Notes: generated from the sequence alone by a model not told the origin. Positions 6,976 to 14,921 are shown, counted from the first letter of the stretch. The stretch is DNA of 30,056 nt from an uncultured Rivibacter sp. (GCA_946480925.1 CAMLLU010000065.1:1-30056), one strand, 5' to 3'. Translations and numbers: made by a program.

Positions 6976-8843
6976 GCCGTGGCCAGTGCCGGCTTGGCCG
7001 AAGCCGCGGCGCGCTGCGGGCGGAACTTCGCAATGGGGTTGGGCAGCTGCCCGGCCATGCGCAGGCTCGATGCCGGGTCGGCCAGGTTCACCATCTGCAT
7101 GGTGTTGGCCAGCTGCAGCCGGTTCAGGCACGAGTGCAGGAACTCGGGCGCGAAGATGTCGTAGCGCTCGAACTTGTGCGCAAGCTGCGGGTGCGCGGCC
7201 TGGTAGTCGGCCGCGCAGCCGGCCACCAGCGACCAGAACTCGTCTTCGTGCGCGGTCACGCCGTGGTCGAGCAGCAGCTGGCTCAGGTGGCGGAAGAAGC
7301 CGTCGAACACGTCGATGAAGATCGCCAGCAGCTTGTAGTCCTCGGGCACGTCCACCGCGAGGCGGCGGACGTTGTCGGGCAGCTGCGCGTCCTTGTTCAG
7401 CACGGCCGATTCCTCGGCGATGTCCTTCATGATCAGCCGCACCGGCACGTGTTGCTGCAGCACCATGATGAGGTTCTCGCCGTGCGGCATGAAGGTGAGG
7501 TCGTGCGCATAGAAGCAGTGCAGCAGCGGCGCAAGGTAGGCGCGCAGGTAGCGGCCCAGCCACTCGTGCGCATGCAGGCCCGAGCGGCGCACCAGCTCGG
7601 GCAGCAGCGCTTGGCCGTCGCGGTCCACGTGCAGCAGCGCGGCCATGGTCATGAGCCGTTCGCCAGGCGCGAGCCGCTCGACCGGGCTCTCGCGCCACAG
7701 GCACGAGAGCATCTTCTTGTAGGGCGTGTCCGCCGCGATGGCCGCCTCGTAGTAGCGGTTGCGAAAGCCCACCGAGGCCACCTCGCGCAGGATGGAAAAG
7801 CCGTGGCTGCGCAGCGTGGCGTCTTCACGCACCAGGCGGTCGATCCACTCGTTGATGGCCGGCGTGCCCGCCATGTAGTAGGGCGAGAGACCGCGCATGA
7901 AACCCATGTTGAGGATGGACAGCGAGGTCTTCACGTAGTGCTTGTTCTGGCGGTCGGCATTGAAGTAGGTACGGATGGATTGCTGCGCGACGTAGTGGTC
8001 GTCGCTCGTGCCCAGGCACACGATGTGGCGCTGCGCCACGTCGGCCGCGAAGGCGATCGACAGCTTGTTGAACCACTGCCACGGGTGCGTGGGCATGAAG
8101 AGGTAGTCCTCGGGCGCCAGGCCCTGGTCGGCCAGCTCGCGGCGAAAGCTCGCCACGTTGTGGGCGCCCAGCTCGCCGGCGATGAAGCCTTCGTAGTCCA
8201 GGCTGGACACGCAGGCGAAATGCGCCAGCTCGCGGTGCACCGCCAGCCACACCAGCGCGAAGCGCGAGCCGGCCTCGGGTGCGTAGCTGCGGTAGTCGGT
8301 GGCGTCGAAACCCAGGCGGCCGTTGTTGGCCACGAAGCCGGGGTGGCCCTCGGCCATCGACGACTCGATGGTCTGGAAGTCGGCGTCCACCAGCTCGGCA
8401 CTGCTGGGCGACGCCTTGCGCTGCTTGTAAGCGCAGCCGTAGAGCGTGCTGCTGATCTCGTCGAGGTAGACGGGCAGCAGCTCGGGCTTGATGCCCAATG
8501 CGTCCTTGAACTCGATGATGAACTGCAGTGCGTCGAGCGGCTTTTCCACGCCCGCGACCTGCTTGCTGATGGACGCCGCGTCGACGCGCCAGTGGCGCAG
8601 CGCCATCGGCTGCGCCTCGAAGCGGTATTCGATGCCGCCTGGCGCGTCGAGCCGCCAGCGGCTGAAGCCGCGGCGCTGCGGCAGCGCGTCCAGCAGCGCG
8701 GGCTGCAGCACCAGCTCGTGGGAGAACTCGGCGATGGCCTTGCGCACCAGCGCGCGGTTGGCCTTGGCCCAGGTGGCCTTGTCGAGGTGGGCGACGGCTT
8801 GCGTCGGGTCGTCGGCTTGCAGGCGGCGGATGTCGTTGCTCAT
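6972..8843 (-). CDS. alcC: NIS siderophore synthetase (IucA/IucC family), AlcC-like
   Basis: At 623 residues this is a full-length NRPS-independent siderophore synthetase. It has E165-G-H-P, the PTHPWQW motif (about 251-257), a KTSLSI block (about 305-310), and the C-terminal PHGENLIMVLQ (about 453-463) with LIMKDI, which build the ATP and carboxylate sites; an FhuF-type C-terminal domain follows. These enzymes adenylate a carboxylate and join it to an amine or hydroxyl. It is the only synthetase of the cluster, as in the alcaligin, putrebactin, bisucaberin and desferrioxamine systems, where one enzyme both joins and cyclises N-hydroxy-N-succinyl-diamine units. The ATG at 8843-8841 overlaps the acyltransferase stop (ATGA) and its own stop overlaps the next ATG. 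Confidence 0.88.
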   Translation of the reverse strand: MSNDIRRLQADDPTQAVAHLDKATWAKANRALVRKAIAEFSHELVLQPALLDALPQRRGFSRWRLDAPGGIEYRFEAQPMALRHWRVDAASISKQVAGVEKPLDALQFIIEFKDALGIKPELLPVYLDEISSTLYGCAYKQRKASPSSAELVDADFQTIESSMAEGHPGFVANNGRLGFDATDYRSYAPEAGSRFALVWLAVHRELAHFACVSSLDYEGFIAGELGAHNVASFRRELADQGLAPEDYLFMPTHPWQWFNKLSIAFAADVAQRHIVCLGTSDDHYVAQQSIRTYFNADRQNKHYVKTSLSILNMGFMRGLSPYYMAGTPAINEWIDRLVREDATLRSHGFSILREVASVGFRNRYYEAAIAADTPYKKMLSCLWRESPVERLAPGERLMTMAALLHVDRDGQALLPELVRRSGLHAHEWLGRYLRAYLAPLLHCFYAHDLTFMPHGENLIMVLQQHVPVRLIMKDIAEESAVLNKDAQLPDNVRRLAVDVPEDYKLLAIFIDVFDGFFRHLSQLLLDHGVTAHEDEFWSLVAGCAADYQAAHPQLAHKFERYDIFAPEFLHSCLNRLQLANTMQMVNLADPASSLRMAGQLPNPIAKFRPQRAAASAKPALATA

Positions 8844-9439
8844 TCGGCGTATTCCTCGTTGTGATGGGCCCGGGCTTGGGCGGTGACGAACTGCTCGCGC
8901 GTGCAGAACGAAAGGAGAGCGAGCTTGTGAGCAAGGCGCACGTAGCGCTCGTCCACGAAACCCATTTCGCGGTTGAGCACGTGCACCTTGTGGTTGCGCG
9001 CATCGGGCTCCACCACCACGCGGCGCGCATGCAGCCGCTCGAAGATGAAACCCATCAGCGCGCGGAAGACGCGGCGCGTGTAGCCGTGGATGCGCCGGCG
9101 TGCCGGCCCCACGAAGAAATGCATGCCCACGTCGCCGGGCCGCACGGGGTAGTGGTCGCCCAGCTCGTCGAATGCGGGGTCGTAGCACTCCACCAGGAAG
9201 GCCGGCGCGCCATCCACCAGGCCCATGCAGGCCGTGGCGTGGCCGCAGGCGACGAGCTCCTCGTAGAACTCGCGCGTCTGCGCCTCGGTCTTGTCCTGCA
9301 TGTTCCAGAAGGCAGCGTAGTCCTGCGTGAACCAGTGGTGCAGCAGCGGGGTGTCGCGTTCGAAGTCCAGCGCGCGCAGCATGATCTGTGAGTCCCAGGC
9401 GTAGGGTTGCGCGAGGGCGGTGTCGAAGTCAGTTCGCAT
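8840..9439 (-). CDS. alcB: Siderophore N-hydroxydiamine acyltransferase (IucB/AlcB-like GNAT)
   Basis: The 199-residue protein has the RhbD/IucB/AlcB signature: HHWFTQDYAAFWNMQ (about 35-50), GDVGMHFFVG (about 104-113) and the acyl-CoA binding core RRVVVEPDARNHKVHVLNREMGF in pieces (about 142-164). It should transfer an acyl group (succinyl in alcaligin, acetyl in aerobactin) from CoA to the hydroxylated amine made by the AlcA-like enzyme. The start ATG 9439-9437 overlaps the end of the exporter gene by 11 bases, and its stop shares ATGA with the synthetase start. The operon partners make a succinyl donor more likely than acetyl, but the sequence alone does not settle this. Confidence 0.85.
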   Translation of the reverse strand: MRTDFDTALAQPYAWDSQIMLRALDFERDTPLLHHWFTQDYAAFWNMQDKTEAQTREFYEELVACGHATACMGLVDGAPAFLVECYDPAFDELGDHYPVRPGDVGMHFFVGPARRRIHGYTRRVFRALMGFIFERLHARRVVVEPDARNHKVHVLNREMGFVDERYVRLAHKLALLSFCTREQFVTAQARAHHNEEYAE

Positions 9440-10658
9440 GGTGGGCAGCTCCCAGTGCGGTGGAGGAAGGCGCGGTGGCGGCGTGCTGCCGGTCGCAGCC
9501 CAGCAGCAGTGCGTCGAGCGCGGCGGTGAGCAGCAGGCAGGCCGAGGCGAGCACGAAGGTGACCGCAATGCCCAGCGGCCCCACCAGTGCACCGGCGGCG
9601 AACGACGACAGCAGCACGCCCAGGTTCTGGAAGAAGTTGAAGACGCTGAAGTCGCGCGCGTAGTCGTCGGGCTTGCTGAAGCGGAACAGCACCACCTCGA
9701 ACTTCACGACCAGCTGGAACATCGACCACCCGTACAGCACGCGGCCCAGCAGGATGAGCGGCTCAGAGGGCGCCGCCTGCATCAGCAGGCCCACGCTGCC
9801 CAGCAGCAGGTTGGCCAGCACGTGGTCGAAACGCCGGCTCGCGTGCTTGTTGATGAACAGGGCCACCAGCGCCACCGCGCCGGGAATCGCGAACACCATG
9901 CCGCTTTCGGCGGCCAGTGAGCCCGGCGACACCTGCTGCCAGTAGACCGAGAAGAACGGGCGGACGAGGTAGGCCGAGAACGTGAAGGTGAGGGTGATGA
10001 AGCACAGCACCACGATGCGCGCGCCGACGCCGCGCCGCGCGGCGGGGGCGTTCGACGCCGGCTCGATGCCCAGCACCTTGACGACACGGCCGCTGCCGAT
10101 GAGCCAGGCGCACACCAGCATCTGCGCGAAGTCGCCGCCGGCCATGAGCCACAGGCAGGCGGTGGGATCCACGCTCTGCAGCAGCCAGCCGCCGGCCACC
10201 GCGCCGAAGATGCCGCCCAGGTGCACCACCACCGACAGCAGGCCGATGGTGTGGCCGTGGTCCTCGGGCTTTTCGAGCCGCATGAGGTAGGGGTACATGA
10301 GCAGGTAGCTGCTCTTGCACATGAACATCAGCATCGAGAGCACCCAGTAGCCCACCAGGCTCTCGGCAAAGGCACTGGCCACGCACAGCACACCGGCGGC
10401 GCACTGCGTGACGAGCAGCAGCTGCATCGTCTCGACCCGCCTTGCCACGCGGGCCCACAAGGGCAGCGTGAACATCACCGCGATCGAGATCGCCGCGATG
10501 TACGCGCCCACGTGGAACTCACTGGTGATGCCATAGCGGCTCGCGAAGAACTGCGGATAGAACGCGATCAGCACCGCGTCGCTGACGACGGCGAAGGCCG
10601 ACATCACGACGATCGCGATGCGTAGCGCGCCGAATGAAGGTGTGGTGTTGCTGCTCAT
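9429..10658 (-). CDS. MFS transporter, likely siderophore exporter (AlcS-like)
   Basis: The 409-residue protein has about 12 hydrophobic segments starting IAIVVMSAFAVVSDAVLIAF, with an RxxR loop (ARVARRVETMQ) after helix 2 and a central hydrophilic loop (SNAPAARRGVG). This is the layout of a 12-helix major facilitator. It sits second in the siderophore operon, overlapping the N-hydroxylase stop (ATGA at 10658-10655) and the acyltransferase start. Its most likely job is export of the finished siderophore, as AlcS does in Bordetella. There alcS lies outside the alcABCDE run, whereas here an exporter gene is placed between alcA and alcB. Uptake of ferri-siderophore is a less likely alternative. 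Confidence 0.82.
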   Translation of the reverse strand: MSSNTTPSFGALRIAIVVMSAFAVVSDAVLIAFYPQFFASRYGITSEFHVGAYIAAISIAVMFTLPLWARVARRVETMQLLLVTQCAAGVLCVASAFAESLVGYWVLSMLMFMCKSSYLLMYPYLMRLEKPEDHGHTIGLLSVVVHLGGIFGAVAGGWLLQSVDPTACLWLMAGGDFAQMLVCAWLIGSGRVVKVLGIEPASNAPAARRGVGARIVVLCFITLTFTFSAYLVRPFFSVYWQQVSPGSLAAESGMVFAIPGAVALVALFINKHASRRFDHVLANLLLGSVGLLMQAAPSEPLILLGRVLYGWSMFQLVVKFEVVLFRFSKPDDYARDFSVFNFFQNLGVLLSSFAAGALVGPLGIAVTFVLASACLLLTAALDALLLGCDRQHAATAPSSTALGAAHHAN

Positions 10659-11971
10659 GCGACCTCGACGAAGCCGAGCCCCGCGCGCGGCGCGAAGTCC
10701 TGCACCACGGTGTGCGTCTCGATCGGGTAGTACTCGACACCCGTGAGCTCGCGGATCAGCACCGCGTTGCGGTGGCAGGTCATGCCGAGGTCGGGGTTCG
10801 ACAGGCCATGGCTGTGGAAGCCCGCGTTCTGCACGAAGATTTCGCGCGCCGCTGGGTCCACCGCGTAGTTGCGCGCCTGGCGGTAGCGGCCTTGCTCGTC
10901 CCACACGATGCGGTCGCGTATGCCTTCGATGAAGCCCGGCACGCGCGGCGCATAGCCGGTGGCGAACACCAGGCCGTCGGTGCCGTGCCGGTAGCGCCGC
11001 GCGAGGTCGGTGTGCTCGAACTCGAGCTCGTAGCGGCTCGCATGCGCGTCGTGCCGGCAGCTCACCAGCTCCATGCCGGGCAGCAGCTGCGTGCGGTTGC
11101 GCAACTCGCCTCGCCGCTCGTCGAGCCGTTCATAGATGGCGTTGACCAGCTGCGTGTTGATGCCGTTGTAGATGCTCTTCTGGTCGAGCAGGATCTCGCC
11201 CTTGCGCGCAGGCGGCAGAGCGAAGAAGTGCTCGATGTAGTCCGGCGAAATGAGCTCCAGCGTGAGCTTGCCGGTCTCCATCTGGAAGAAGCGCGGCGAA
11301 CGCGTGACCCAGTTGAGCTGGTAGCCGTGGCGGTCGATCTCGCCCAGCAGGTCGTAATAGATCTCGGCCGCGCTCTGGCCGCTGCCCACGATGGTGATCG
11401 AGTGCCCGGCCTGCAGCGAGGGCTTGTGCGCGAGGTAGGCCGAGCTGTGCACGTAAGGTCCGCCCGCTTCGCAGCACGCGGGCAGCCGCGGCACCGAGCC
11501 CACGCCCAGCACCAGCCGCCGCGCGCGATGCTCGAACGGCTTGGGCTGCGCCGTCGAGGCGAGGCTGCGGCCGCGCACCACGTAGTGGCCCTGCGCCTCG
11601 TCGTACGTGATCTCGGTGACCTCTTGGCCGAACGCGATGTTGCTCAGCTGCGCAGTGGCCCACTGGCAATAGCGGTTGTATTCGTGCCGCGTGAGGTAGA
11701 GGTTCTCGCGCACGTAGCAGGCGTAGATGCGGCCTTGCTGCTTGCAGTAGTTGAGGTAGCTGAAGCGGCTGGTCGGGTCGGCCAGCGACACCAGGTCCGC
11801 AAGGAAGGGGTTCTGCAGCGTGCAGCGCTCGACCAGCATGCCCGGGTGCCAGGCGAACTGCGCATTGCGCTCGAGGAACAGGCCCTTGTGTTCCTTCAAG
11901 GGCGCCATCAGGCAGGCCAGGCTCAAATTGAAAGGGCCGAGCCCGACCGCGATGAAGTCGTAGGTCTGCAT
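10655..11971 (-). CDS. alcA: Diamine/lysine N-hydroxylase (IucD/AlcA-like flavoprotein)
   Basis: The 438-residue product has the FAD motif GLGPFN (10-15), the NADPH motif GSGQSAAE (about 205), the substrate-side KLTLELISPDYIEHFF and the FATGYAPRVP block (about 360), and ends with LSNPDLGMTCHRNA. These define the N-hydroxylating monooxygenases IucD, PvdA, RhbE and AlcA, which hydroxylate the terminal amine of lysine, ornithine or a diamine with NADPH and O2. With a single synthetase and an AlcE-like gene, putrescine is the most likely substrate. The ATG at 11971-11969 is preceded by AGGGAG, a good ribosome site, and heads the operon. A TAAAT-N16-CGT promoter lies about 190 bases upstream. Confidence 0.88.
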   Translation of the reverse strand: MQTYDFIAVGLGPFNLSLACLMAPLKEHKGLFLERNAQFAWHPGMLVERCTLQNPFLADLVSLADPTSRFSYLNYCKQQGRIYACYVRENLYLTRHEYNRYCQWATAQLSNIAFGQEVTEITYDEAQGHYVVRGRSLASTAQPKPFEHRARRLVLGVGSVPRLPACCEAGGPYVHSSAYLAHKPSLQAGHSITIVGSGQSAAEIYYDLLGEIDRHGYQLNWVTRSPRFFQMETGKLTLELISPDYIEHFFALPPARKGEILLDQKSIYNGINTQLVNAIYERLDERRGELRNRTQLLPGMELVSCRHDAHASRYELEFEHTDLARRYRHGTDGLVFATGYAPRVPGFIEGIRDRIVWDEQGRYRQARNYAVDPAAREIFVQNAGFHSHGLSNPDLGMTCHRNAVLIRELTGVEYYPIETHTVVQDFAPRAGLGFVEVA

Positions 11972-12010
11972 GTCGTTCTCCCTGAATAGGTCCACCCCCG
12001 CAGCGCCTGC

Positions 12011-12056
12011 GGCGCTCCCCCTCAAGGGGGCGCCGCCACCGGACCGGCGAAGCCGG
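12011..12056. repeat. Paired GC-rich hairpins in the siderophore operon leader (Comamonadaceae-type dispersed repeat)
   Basis: GGCGCTCCC (12011-12019) pairs with GGGGGCGCC (12026-12034), one G-T wobble included, around a six-base loop; the core reads CCCCCTCAAGGGGG. It is followed by CCGGC-GAA-GCCGG (12044-12056), a second perfect hairpin. I recall C5-TCAA-G5 plus CCGGC-GAA-GCCGG units as a common dispersed element in Comamonadaceae genomes; this is memory, not a search. It lies 40 bases upstream of the alcA-like start and inside the predicted mRNA leader. Confidence 0.6.
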
Positions 12057-12158
12057 ATCCACGGCGTCCACCCGGACGTCACGCAGGCATGTCCGAGCGA
12101 TGGCACGACGGGTTGCTTGCGCCTCGCCCCAGCGGCAAGGCAGCCTTCAGAGAGAAGA

Positions 12159-12182
12159 CGAATCAGCGGTGCGAGGATTTAG
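12159..12182 (-). promoter_or_regulatory. Iron-starvation (PvdS/OrbS-type) promoter of the siderophore operon
   Basis: On the minus strand TAAAT (12182-12178) is followed by exactly 16 bases and then CGT (12161-12159). This is the full TAAAT-N16-CGT pattern used by PvdS and similar to that of Burkholderia OrbS. Transcription should begin near 12150, giving a leader of about 180 bases that contains the paired hairpins. The partner sigma factor is very probably the PvdS-like one at 4182-4742. No Fur-box-like sequence is visible here, so control by iron would be indirect, through the sigma factor. Confidence 0.7.
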
Positions 12183-12473
12183 TCGAAAACTTGCAACGCT
12201 TTGTGTGAGGCGGTGCTGCATCGAGCGACGTTTTCTTCAAGAACCAGCTGTCATGCCGTTGTGGGTGACATGGTGAAGATGCCATCTACTCAGAGCGGGC
12301 GGCGCGATGCTGGAGAGCCGCGGAGAAGGTGTTCGCAGTGCAGCATCCGTGATATCCAACGCGCATCACGCGGCGTACAGGGCGCCAGCGGAGATCAGGG
12401 GGTTGTGTGAAGGGTAGGGCCTTCTTCCTTTGTCGAGAAAGCAGTCCTTACGCCGATCGCATAAAGCAGAGAG

Positions 12474-12548
12474 TCTTTTGCCTGGCGGACGCGGCGCGCA
12501 GTTGGTGGCCAACGAGACGGCGCTGTCCCGCGTCCGGTAGGCAAAAGA
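12474..12548. repeat. Long imperfect inverted repeat with a nested hairpin
   Basis: The arms CTTTTGCCTGGCGGACGCGG (12475-12494) and 12528-12547 pair at 18 of 20 positions, with a further T-A pair outside (12474/12548). The 33 bases between hold a second perfect hairpin, GTTGG-TGG-CCAAC (12501-12513). The folded unit is about 75 bases long and has no following T-run. It could be a mobile-element end, a recombination site or a structured RNA. It is not an integron attC in the form I can test: no GTTRRRY core is found at the far end. Confidence 0.75.
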
Positions 12549-12821
12549 TCCCGTTGGACTGAACCGCCCGCGCAGGCGTTGGTGCGCTATGGGTATTGAA
12601 TCGGCGCCGTACGGGCCGCGCAGTTCGAGGTCACAGCGCATGTCGGCTGTGGCGAGCGATTGGAGGGCGCTGAGTTTGACGACAGGTTCGGCCGCATACG
12701 CAGCGCGGGCCTCGTTGGCGTCGAACGCGGTGCGGCGTGTACGCCCTTGCTCGCGCGCGGCCAAGGTCGCTCAACGAGCAGCCACGACGATAGCCTCGCA
12801 CTGACGCTGACGACATGCTGC

Positions 12822-14024
12822 TTACGTGCATGCATCGGGCGGTCCTTGCGATGACGGCCTGGGCGGCAATGTCTCAATGCACACCATGCGCCCGCGCTTG
12901 CACGCCGGGCAATCCAGCAACGACACGCCGGTCAGCCGCAGGTATCGATCGCGGTAGTCCTCGTGTGGGTCGTTCTCGTTTGGTGGAGGCGGCGCAACGC
13001 CGAGCAACTCGCGACAGCGTTCGAGCTTGGCATCACGCGTACGGTTGGCCAACAGCCCATAGTGCCGGATGCGCTGCAGACCCGAGGGCAGCACGTGCAG
13101 CAGGAAGCGCCGCGTGAACTCTGCCGCCGGCAGCCGCATCACCTTGGGCTTGCCGTCGTGCCGGTAGTCCTTCCATCGGAATGCAACGCTGCCGTCGCTG
13201 AAGTCCACCAGCCGGCTGTTGGAGATCGCCACCCGGTGCGTGTAGCGGCCCAGGTATTCCAGTACCTGCTCAGGCCCGCCGAACGGCGCCTTGGCGTAGA
13301 CCACCCACTCGGTGCTTGCCGCCGGCGCCAGGAACTGCTCGAAGGCCTGCGCGTCTTGTAGCGGCGCCATGGCGTTGAAGAACTTCAGAGTCTTGCGCTC
13401 GAACGCCGCGCGCAGAAGCTCGAGGAACAGGCGGCGGAACAGCCGCGACAGCACGCGCACCGGGAGGAAGAACCCCGGCCGGCAAGCAATCCAGCGCTTG
13501 CCGTCAAGCGAGGCGCCACCGCCGGGGACCACGCAGTGCAAATGCGGGTGGTGCAGCAGGTTCTGGCCCCAGGTGTGCAAGACGGCGATGAAGCCGATCT
13601 GGGCACCCAGGTGCTTCGGATCGGCAGCGATCATGCGCAATGTCTGCGCCGTCGCCTTGAACAGCATGTCGTACAGCAGCGCCTTGTTCTGGTAGGCGAT
13701 GGCCTCGATCGGCTGCGGCACGGTGAACACCAAGTGGAAGTATTCGACCGGCAGCAGCTCGGTGCGGCGATCCTCCAACCATTGCGCGCGCGTCAACGAC
13801 TGGCACTTCGGGCAGTGTCGATCGCGGCAGCTGTTGAACGCGATGCGCTGGTGGCCGCAGGCGTCGCACTGCTCGACATGACCGCCCAGCGCTGCGGTCC
13901 GACAGCGCTCGATGGCGCTCATCACGCGCAGTTGCGCGCGGCTGAGGGCGCCGGCATGGTCGCGACGGTACTCGGGGCCAACCTGGCGGAAGATCTCTGC
14001 CAGCTCCAGCCCGGCGGGGCGCAC
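12822..14024 (-). CDS. IS91-family (Y2, HUH) transposase
   Basis: The 400-residue protein begins at a GTG (14024-14022), 9 bases after the recombinase stop. It has an N-terminal zinc-binding domain (C53-x2-C56, then C66, H70, C71-x2-C74), the HUH motif H159-P-H-L-H163 within HHPHLHCVVPGGG, and the paired tyrosines Y257 and Y261 in YLGRYTHRVAISN. These are the catalytic parts of IS91-type single-strand, rolling-circle transposases. All key residues are present and the length is normal, so the protein is probably active. A second C-x2-C pair (DCPACKRGRM) lies near the C-terminus. Confidence 0.95.
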   Translation of the reverse strand: MRPAGLELAEIFRQVGPEYRRDHAGALSRAQLRVMSAIERCRTAALGGHVEQCDACGHQRIAFNSCRDRHCPKCQSLTRAQWLEDRRTELLPVEYFHLVFTVPQPIEAIAYQNKALLYDMLFKATAQTLRMIAADPKHLGAQIGFIAVLHTWGQNLLHHPHLHCVVPGGGASLDGKRWIACRPGFFLPVRVLSRLFRRLFLELLRAAFERKTLKFFNAMAPLQDAQAFEQFLAPAASTEWVVYAKAPFGGPEQVLEYLGRYTHRVAISNSRLVDFSDGSVAFRWKDYRHDGKPKVMRLPAAEFTRRFLLHVLPSGLQRIRHYGLLANRTRDAKLERCRELLGVAPPPPNENDPHEDYRDRYLRLTGVSLLDCPACKRGRMVCIETLPPRPSSQGPPDACT

Positions 14025-14033
14025 GGTGAGGCT

Positions 14034-14921
14034 TCAGAAGTGCGCCGGCGGCGTCGGATCGGGGACGGGGTCGATCCTGGGCAGCAGATCGGGCAACTGA
14101 TCGTAGGGACTGACGGTGGCGCACAGGCTGCTGGTGGCGATCTTCAAGTAGCGCGACGTGGTGGCCAGGCTGCGATGGCCCAGCAGCAGCTGGATGCGCC
14201 GCACGTCGGTGCCCGACTCCAGCAGGTGCGTGGCGAAGGCATGACGCAGCGAGTGCGGCGTGACGGGCTTGTCGATGCCGGCGGCGCGGTGCGCCTTCTG
14301 GCAGGCCTGCTCGACGGCGTTCTTGGAGATGTGATGGCCGGCACCGTCTCCTGGGAACAGCCAGGGCCTGGGGCGCTCGATGCGCCAGTAGTCCCGCAGA
14401 ACCTCCAGCAGCCGAGGCGAGAGCATCACGTAGCGATCCTTGCGGCCCTTGCCCTGATCGACACGCAGCACCATGCGAGAGCTGTCGATGTCGGCCGGGC
14501 GAAGCTGGACGGCTTCGGAGACACGCAGCCCGCTGGCGTAGATGGTGGTGAGAATGGTGCGGTGCTTGGTGCTGGCCACGCAGGCCAGGAAACGGACGAC
14601 CTCCTCAGGACTGAGAACGATGGGCAACTTCAGCGGCCGCTTGGGCATCGGGATGTCGTCGTCATTCCAGGCCCGCCGTAGCGTGACCTTGTAGAGGAAG
14701 CGCAGCGCCGCGGCGACCACGCTCAGGCTGCCGGCGGCGAGCTTGCGCTCCTCGATCAGATGAACCTGGTAGGCGCGGACCTGTTCGGGACCAAGCGCTT
14801 CGGGCGAGCAGTCGAAGTGCCGGGCGAAGGCGCTGATCTGCTGGACGTAGGCCAGTTGGGTGTTGCGGGCGAGATTGCGAATGCCCATGTCTTGGAGCAT
14901 CCGCTGGCGCAGCGGTGTCAT
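14034..14921 (-). CDS. Tyrosine recombinase/integrase linked to the IS91-type transposase
   Basis: The 295-residue protein has an N-terminal SAM-like core-binding domain (about residues 1-85) and a C-terminal catalytic domain with the full set R133 (ASGLRVSE), K157/K161 region, H223 and R226 (HSLRHAFATH), H249 (LLLGHRS) and Y258 (SRYLK). This is a complete XerC/D-like phage-type integrase. It precedes the transposase gene by only 9 bases, so the two are cotranscribed. Such recombinase plus IS91-transposase pairs recur in proteobacterial genomes, but the role of the recombinase in transposition is not established. The ATG at 14921-14919 gives a normal-length N-terminus. Confidence 0.93.
   Translation of the reverse strand: MTPLRQRMLQDMGIRNLARNTQLAYVQQISAFARHFDCSPEALGPEQVRAYQVHLIEERKLAAGSLSVVAAALRFLYKVTLRRAWNDDDIPMPKRPLKLPIVLSPEEVVRFLACVASTKHRTILTTIYASGLRVSEAVQLRPADIDSSRMVLRVDQGKGRKDRYVMLSPRLLEVLRDYWRIERPRPWLFPGDGAGHHISKNAVEQACQKAHRAAGIDKPVTPHSLRHAFATHLLESGTDVRRIQLLLGHRSLATTSRYLKIATSSLCATVSPYDQLPDLLPRIDPVPDPTPPAHF

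Larger units (their letters stand above)
11972..12821. other. 850-bp region between the siderophore operon and the mobile element; no credible gene
   Basis: The first 210 bases hold the leader and promoter of the siderophore operon, including paired hairpins and the iron-starvation promoter described separately. From about 12190 to 12821 I see no recognisable gene. The only sizeable open frame (12764-12366, minus, 132 codons) has no recognisable domain and reads straight through a long inverted repeat, so I do not call it. This stretch probably contains one end of the IS91-type element and older insertion debris; I could not place the exact end. Confidence 0.6.
12822..14921 (-). mobile_element. 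IS91-type element: HUH transposase plus tyrosine recombinase (coding core only)
   Basis: Two adjacent minus-strand genes, a tyrosine recombinase followed after 9 bases by an IS91-family Y2 transposase, form the coding core of a rolling-circle type insertion element. Such elements have no terminal inverted repeats and make no target duplication, so the true ends cannot be read off directly. They must lie between about 12190 and 12821 on the left and between 14922 and about 15060 on the right. Flanks are accessory in character (frameshifted or cut genes on the right, no genes on the left). Confidence 0.85.

Noticed and set aside
5542..8864. Long plus-strand open frames opposite the siderophore operon
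   Set aside because: They lie antisense to genes with clear catalytic motifs and show no domain or ribosome site of their own.
12474..12590. Possible integron attC site or gene cassette
   Set aside because: A GTCCAAC resembling an inverse core exists on the minus strand, but no matching GTTRRRY core is found at the far side of the foldback, and no integron integrase is near; the tyrosine recombinase lacks an obvious integron-specific insert.
12366..12764. Open frame of 132 codons on the minus strand left of the mobile element
   Set aside because: It has no recognisable domain, no good ribosome site, and reads straight through both arms of the long inverted repeat, so it is more likely non-coding.
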